Assembly: GCA_963780175.1 (NCBI GenBank)
Contig: CAWAAT010000002.1
Location: forward strand, 1 to 64,000
Source: Brooklawnia sp963780175
GTDB taxonomy: Bacteria; Actinomycetota; Actinomycetes; Propionibacteriales; Propionibacteriaceae
Direction: 5' to 3'
DNA length: 64,000 nt
In this document: positions 60,547-64,000 of the stretch, piece by piece
How the letters are laid out: each line of letters opens with the position of its first letter
Position numbering within the stretch: position 1 is the stretch's first letter
Program-made: the position numbers and the translations under genes
Notes under the pieces: generated by a model
The model's database searches: none
What the model was told of the DNA's origin: nothing
The model's input: only the letters and a program-made list of their open reading frames with translations

Positions 60547-62590
60547 TCACCGCCAGGTGAAGCCTGCGGCCTGCAGTTCCAGGTCGAGGTTCGGGGCGAG
60601 CGAGGTCGCATACAACTGGCTGATATGGCTCTGGTTGAGGTAGACGTAAACGTTGCCGACCACCGGACGGCAGTATCCGTCCGGGCAGATCCAGGGGGTC
60701 AGGTCGAGTGAGTACAGGGTTCCCGGGCCTGTCGCGTATTCGGCCAGGTCTGCGTTGATGTCATCGGCTGCGAAGATCTCCTCGGTCCCGATGACGCAGT
60801 CTGCCCCCATCGGCTGGTCCGTGCACGCTTCGGGCTCGTCGGGGATGCGCGGTTGGTCACGGATACCGATGATGTCGATGCCCGCCGCGCTCAGCCGGGA
60901 GATCGCCTCGCCCATGCCTGGCGGTACGAACTCCTCCTCAGCGATCGAGGTGGTGTGGGTGAAGACCGCCGCCGGCCTGAGCTCTTCCAGGTAGTCGAGC
61001 ACTTCGGCCTGCCACTGGTCGCATTCGGTGAAGTAGTCCTCAACGCCGAGCGGGCAGCCGTCCAGCAGCACCGCCACGATCGTGTGGTCGTGCGCGACGG
61101 CCAGTGGTTTCAGGGCGCCCATCAGCTGTTCGATGCGCGAGCTGCCGATGACCACGATGAGCTTGTCGGGGTCGCCGCCAGCGCTCTGCCGGCAGCCCTC
61201 GGCGAGCAGTTCGGAGGCCGGCAGAAGCGACGCGTCGCAGTCCTTGTCGAGTTCGACCCAGTCGAAGGTGAGATCCTGCGGCAGCGGCAGCACCGGCGCA
61301 GCCGGGTCGTCCGGACCGCCCCAATCCCCGAGCAGCGCGCCGGCCCCCGGGTTGTTGCCGATGATCCGGTCGATCGCCTGCGCCCGCTGGCGGTCGAGCC
61401 GCGCCTGCACTGCCAGCACGGGGGCGAGACCGACCACCAGGAAGAGGACGATCACGGCGACCTGACGCCAGGTTCGCGCCCCGAGCCAGGCAGAGCGGCG
61501 GATGGGGACGTCCACCCAGGCCGTGAGCAGCTGCGCCAGCAGGAGGCTGACGGCGACCAGCAACGCCTCTTCCACCAGGGTGGCGGCGCTGCCCGTCGCG
61601 CACCACCAGCAAGGTGACCAGCAGGGGCCAGTGCACGAGGTACAGGCAGTACGAGATGTCGCCCAGCCACGCCAGCGGACGCGACGCCAGGAGGGCGTCC
61701 ACGCCCAGGAGCGACCAGGTGCGTCCGGCACCGATGACCAGACAGGCGGCCAACGTGGGCCATAAGGCGATCCACCCCGGGAAGGCGCCCGTGACGTCCA
61801 CGACGAAGCCGACAGCGAGCATGGAGAGCAGCCCGGACCAGCCGAGCAGCACGCGGACAGACCGCCATCCCGCAGTCTGAGGTTGGGTTCCCGGCCCGAA
61901 GCCGAACCGTCGTTCGATGATGGGCAGCACCAGGGAGAGCAGCGATCCGAGGGCGAACTCCCACGCTCGGGCACGGGTGTCGAAGTAGGCCAGCGTCTGG
62001 TTGTTCGCCGTCGACCAGACGGACCAGGCCAGCGAGGTGGCGAACGTCACGCCGAAGATGACGGTGAGGGTGCGGCGCGCGTCCCAACCGCGCCATCTGA
62101 CCAACAACCAGCCCAGAGCCATCAGCAGCGGCCAGAGCAGGAAGATCTGGCCCTGCACCGACAGCGACCAGAAGTGTTGCAGCGGGCTGGCTTCCGATCG
62201 GTCCAGTGCGTAGTAGTCGACCGCTTCGGCGGCCAGGTGCCAGTTCTGCGTGTAGGTCACGGAGGCCACGGCGTCATCCAGGACGCCCCGCAAACGGTAG
62301 GGGGGCAGGAATGCCTGGGCCAGCAGCACCGTGAGCAGGATCGTCACGACTGCTGGTGGCAGCAAACGCTTGAATGCCTTGGCACAGTAGGCCCCGATCC
62401 CGGGGCGACGGCCCCGCGCCAGGCGGTCGGCGAACGACCCGGTCATCAGGAAGGCGGAGATCATCAGGAAGACGTCGACACCACCGCTGACGCGTCCAAG
62501 GAAGACGTGATAGACGACGACCATGCCGATCGCGACGCCTCGCAGGCCGTGGAGTTCGCGGCGATAGCGCGCGGGGAGCGGCGGGCTCAT
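60547..62590 (-). pseudogene. OafA-type acyltransferase with SGNH domain, frameshifted
   Basis: Membrane O-acyltransferase (AT3 family) fused to an extracellular SGNH hydrolase-like domain, 680 residues if repaired. Residues ~1-350 form ten or so helices with the family motifs RYRRELHGLRGVAIGMVVVYH and SLSVQGQIFLLWP. The C-terminal part has VIGSSRIEQLMGALK and the late QSHIS segment of an SGNH esterase. One extra base at 61591 (minus-strand GACGGGCAGC) shifts the frame between VVRDG and SAATLVEEALL. Such enzymes acetylate wall polymers or surface glycans. The start at 62590 has no good ribosome site; 62647 is an alternative. Confidence 0.8.
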
Positions 62591-62688
62591 CGGCTCACGG
62601 TCGGTACCTGGCAGGACGAAGCACAGGGAGATCCTAGGCCCCGACATGACGACCGGGGCACAGAGGAATCACCCGCGTGGTTGGTGGC

Positions 62689-63105
62689 TCACCGCATGGT
62701 CTGCAGAACGTCCATCAGCTGCGGCTTGCGGGGAGCTCCGACGATCCTGTGACGGATCGCGCCGGTGGCGTCCAGGACGAGCACCGTCGGGGTGCGGGCG
62801 ATCGCGAACTCCTCGACGAGGTCGAGCCTGCTCTCGGCATCCAGTTCGACGTGCGCCACGTCGGGCTGCTCGGCCGCCAACCCCGACAGCACAGACCGGG
62901 TGCTGCGGCATGGCGCGCAGGTCGCCGATGAGAATTGGACGAAGGTGGCGGCGGCCCCGAGTTCGTGGCCGATCCGGGTGGAGTTCAGCCGCGGAGTCTG
63001 ATCTCCAGGCGCCTCTGCTCGCGCACGTCCGTCGGTCGCCCGCCGGTAGAGGCCGATCGCGAGAGTGGCCGCGACGGCGATGGCCAGCACGATGAGTCCG
63101 GTCAT
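62689..63105 (-). CDS. Membrane-anchored thioredoxin-like protein
   Basis: Thiol-disulfide protein of 138 residues, with one N-terminal transmembrane helix (~3-20) and a thioredoxin fold facing the outside or cytoplasm. The redox motif is CAPC in SSATCAPCRST, and the cis-proline is in RTPTVLVL. It overlaps the DUF4395 gene by four bases. This pair (DUF4395 plus thioredoxin-like protein) recurs in actinobacteria near sulfurtransferase genes. Confidence 0.88.
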   Translation of the reverse strand: MTGLIVLAIAVAATLAIGLYRRATDGRARAEAPGDQTPRLNSTRIGHELGAAATFVQFSSATCAPCRSTRSVLSGLAAEQPDVAHVELDAESRLDLVEEFAIARTPTVLVLDATGAIRHRIVGAPRKPQLMDVLQTMR

Positions 63106-63578
63106 GACGTGGCGCTCGACGGGATCAGCCTGGCCTGGGCTCGGCGTCCGAGCAGGTAGAGCTCGCAGCCGAGGCAGAAGTCGAAGGCCGCGTTCAGCAG
63201 CGCGGCTGTGAGGGCGAAGCCGACGGCGACGTAGAAGACGGCGCTCGAGTCCAGCAGCGTCCCAGCCAGCGCGACCAGGGCGAAGCCGAGGCCCACCGCC
63301 TGCGCGAATCGGGGCGGGCGCTCGTCCTCCAACTCGGCCGGGGGCGCCAGCCGTGGTCGGACGAATCGTCGGAAGAGCCAACCGTAGGGCTGGAAACGCA
63401 GGCCGAGGAGCGCGCCGCCGCCGAACGCCAGGGTCTGGATGACCAGCAGCGGCAGACCCTGGCTGGGCCCGAGGACCAGGGCGGTCCCGAGGACGACCGC
63501 GGTGACCGCGGCTCCGAACCGCGGGCCGCGCGGGTCAACCGTGGTGCTTGGTTGGGTGGGCAGTGTGGCTGATGTCAT
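63102..63578 (-). CDS. DUF4395 membrane protein
   Basis: Integral membrane protein of unknown role, 158 residues, about four helices, with the typical DPRGPRFGAAVTAVVLG start and the C-terminal pair of cysteines in FDFCLGCELYLLGRR that may take part in thiol exchange with the thioredoxin-like partner. GGAGG lies nine bases before the ATG. Together they may form a transmembrane thiol relay; this is inference from pairing. Confidence 0.88.
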   Translation of the reverse strand: MTSATLPTQPSTTVDPRGPRFGAAVTAVVLGTALVLGPSQGLPLLVIQTLAFGGGALLGLRFQPYGWLFRRFVRPRLAPPAELEDERPPRFAQAVGLGFALVALAGTLLDSSAVFYVAVGFALTAALLNAAFDFCLGCELYLLGRRAQARLIPSSATS

Positions 63579-63712
63579 GGGAGTAGTCCTCCAGGAAAGA
63601 GATGTCTGGTGCTCGAAAGATGTCTGACAGCCATCCCGCAGCGGGCCGGGCCCACGATTCGAGGAGGTTGACCGCTGCGCGACTCACGCGAGGTGAGGCG
63701 GCGATCAGGATG

Positions 63713-63740
63713 GTGTTGTCAGGCCTGAGCGTGACAACAC
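63713..63740. promoter_or_regulatory. Inverted repeat upstream of DUF4395
   Basis: Arms GTGTTGTCA/TGACAACAC (9 bases, perfect) enclose a 10-base centre, 135 bases before the DUF4395 start. It could be an operator for a dimeric regulator or a hairpin; nothing identifies the protein. Confidence 0.45.
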
Positions 63741-63872
63741 ATGCACATGAGACGGCGCAGCGAACGAGCGGTGCTCGCGGACCTGCGGTTGGTGTGCATG
63801 CGATGGAACATAGCAGAGCGTTCAAGCCTCCAGGCTGCTCGCAAGGTTTGGGGAGCGGTGAGGGTCCCCGAC

Positions 63873-63888
63873 CTACCCTTGGGGGTAT
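63873..63888 (+). promoter_or_regulatory. Second CsoR/CstR-like operator
   Basis: CTACCCTTGGGGGTAT matches the site at 54759-54774 in 12 of 16 positions, keeping TACCC and GGGTAT arms. TATCAG at 63886-63891 may be the -10 box of the gene that starts 38 bases downstream of the site. Confidence 0.6.
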
Positions 63889-63925
63889 CAGGTTGACTTC
63901 GGCCTGCGGACAGGAGGGTGTGGTC

Positions 63926-64000
63926 GTGATGCGCAACTGGGACGGGATGGGCTTTGGCATGGGTGGGATGGTGTTCTTCGGGGTGCTTCTGCTTGTCGGG
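63926..64000 (+). CDS. Small membrane protein, SHOCT-like, cut by the window end
   Basis: Only the first 25 codons are present. The N-terminus is Met/Gly/Trp-rich (RNWDGMGFGMGGM) and then hydrophobic (FFGVLLLVG), as in small SHOCT-domain membrane proteins often found beside copper or persulfide regulators. AGGAGG lies eight bases before the GTG at 63926; an ATG at 63929 is the alternative. The C-terminal SHOCT motif, if any, lies outside the window. Confidence 0.65.
   Translation, partial: MMRNWDGMGFGMGGMVFFGVLLLVG

Larger units (their letters stand above)
63579..63925. other. 347-base divergent intergenic region
   Basis: It contains a 9-base inverted repeat (63713-63740) and a CsoR/CstR-like site (63873-63888). 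No convincing open frame: the frame running through it on the minus strand has no gene-like codon use or ribosome site. The base composition is a little lower in G+C than that of the genes around it. Confidence 0.6.

Noticed and set aside
63535..63960. Minus-strand frame of 141 codons across the last intergenic region
   Set aside because: It overlaps the start of DUF4395 and both regulatory repeats, and lacks a ribosome site and any recognisable motif.

Overview
The window is high-G+C DNA from an actinobacterium. The best evidence is the block crgA, DUF881, pabA/trpG, a PASTA kinase, pbpA, rodA, pstP, fhaB, fhaA. It has the same gene order as the well-known cell-division/wall-signalling locus of Mycobacterium tuberculosis (Rv0011c-Rv0020c), except that a second kinase (pknA) is missing. 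GTG starts, 4-base start/stop overlaps and leaderless starts also fit. The order Propionibacteriales is my guess; nothing here fixes the species.

Layout. 1-6635: an Mrp-type Na+/H+ antiporter operon (mrpA/B fusion, C, D, E, F, G). 6645-17601: the division/wall block, interrupted by an AbiEi/DUF559-like gene that sits between two copies of a 67-base imperfect palindrome. 17792-20131: thioredoxin with a SigR-type promoter, and an AspT-family exchanger. 20112-31967: a divergent sugar-acid cluster. One arm holds an SDR, a lone fumarate-reductase-like flavoprotein, a TIM-barrel isomerase and an IclR regulator. The other holds KDPG aldolase, KDG kinase, a CoA-transferase, an enoyl-CoA hydratase, a paralogous SDR and an MFS exporter. 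32003-36072: luciferase-like oxidoreductase, pirin, and an acyl-CoA synthetase with an 11-residue-repeat tail. 36085-39112: modABC with a frameshifted MerR/TOBE-type regulator. 39259-46372: a six-gene complex homologous to Hyc/Hyf hydrogenases whose large subunit has lost all four Ni-Fe cysteines. 46396-48678: a K+-independent H+-pyrophosphatase. 49658-54726: a NitT/TauT-type ABC transporter followed by DsrE, TusE and sulfide:quinone-reductase-like genes under a CsoR/CstR-like operator. 54888-62590: surface proteins (GerMN lipoprotein, a 1,510-residue SLH protein, an acyltransferase). 62689-64000: a thioredoxin-like/DUF4395 pair and the start of a small membrane protein behind a second CsoR/CstR-like operator.

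How parts fit. Three ion-coupled systems (Mrp, the Hyc-like complex, H+-PPase) suggest heavy investment in ion-gradient energetics. The sulfur genes and two related operators suggest a persulfide- or copper-responsive regulon, but no regulator gene of that family is in the window. The sugar-acid cluster joins a lower Entner-Doudoroff module to acyl-CoA chemistry in a combination I do not recognise.

Quality warning. Four genes (39070, 56246, 59364 and 61591) each need one base removed to restore a full-length protein. Three of these sites lie within 5.4 kb, in surface genes. Either these genes are decaying or the assembly has single-base errors there. No tRNA, rRNA, CRISPR array, insertion sequence or prophage was seen.
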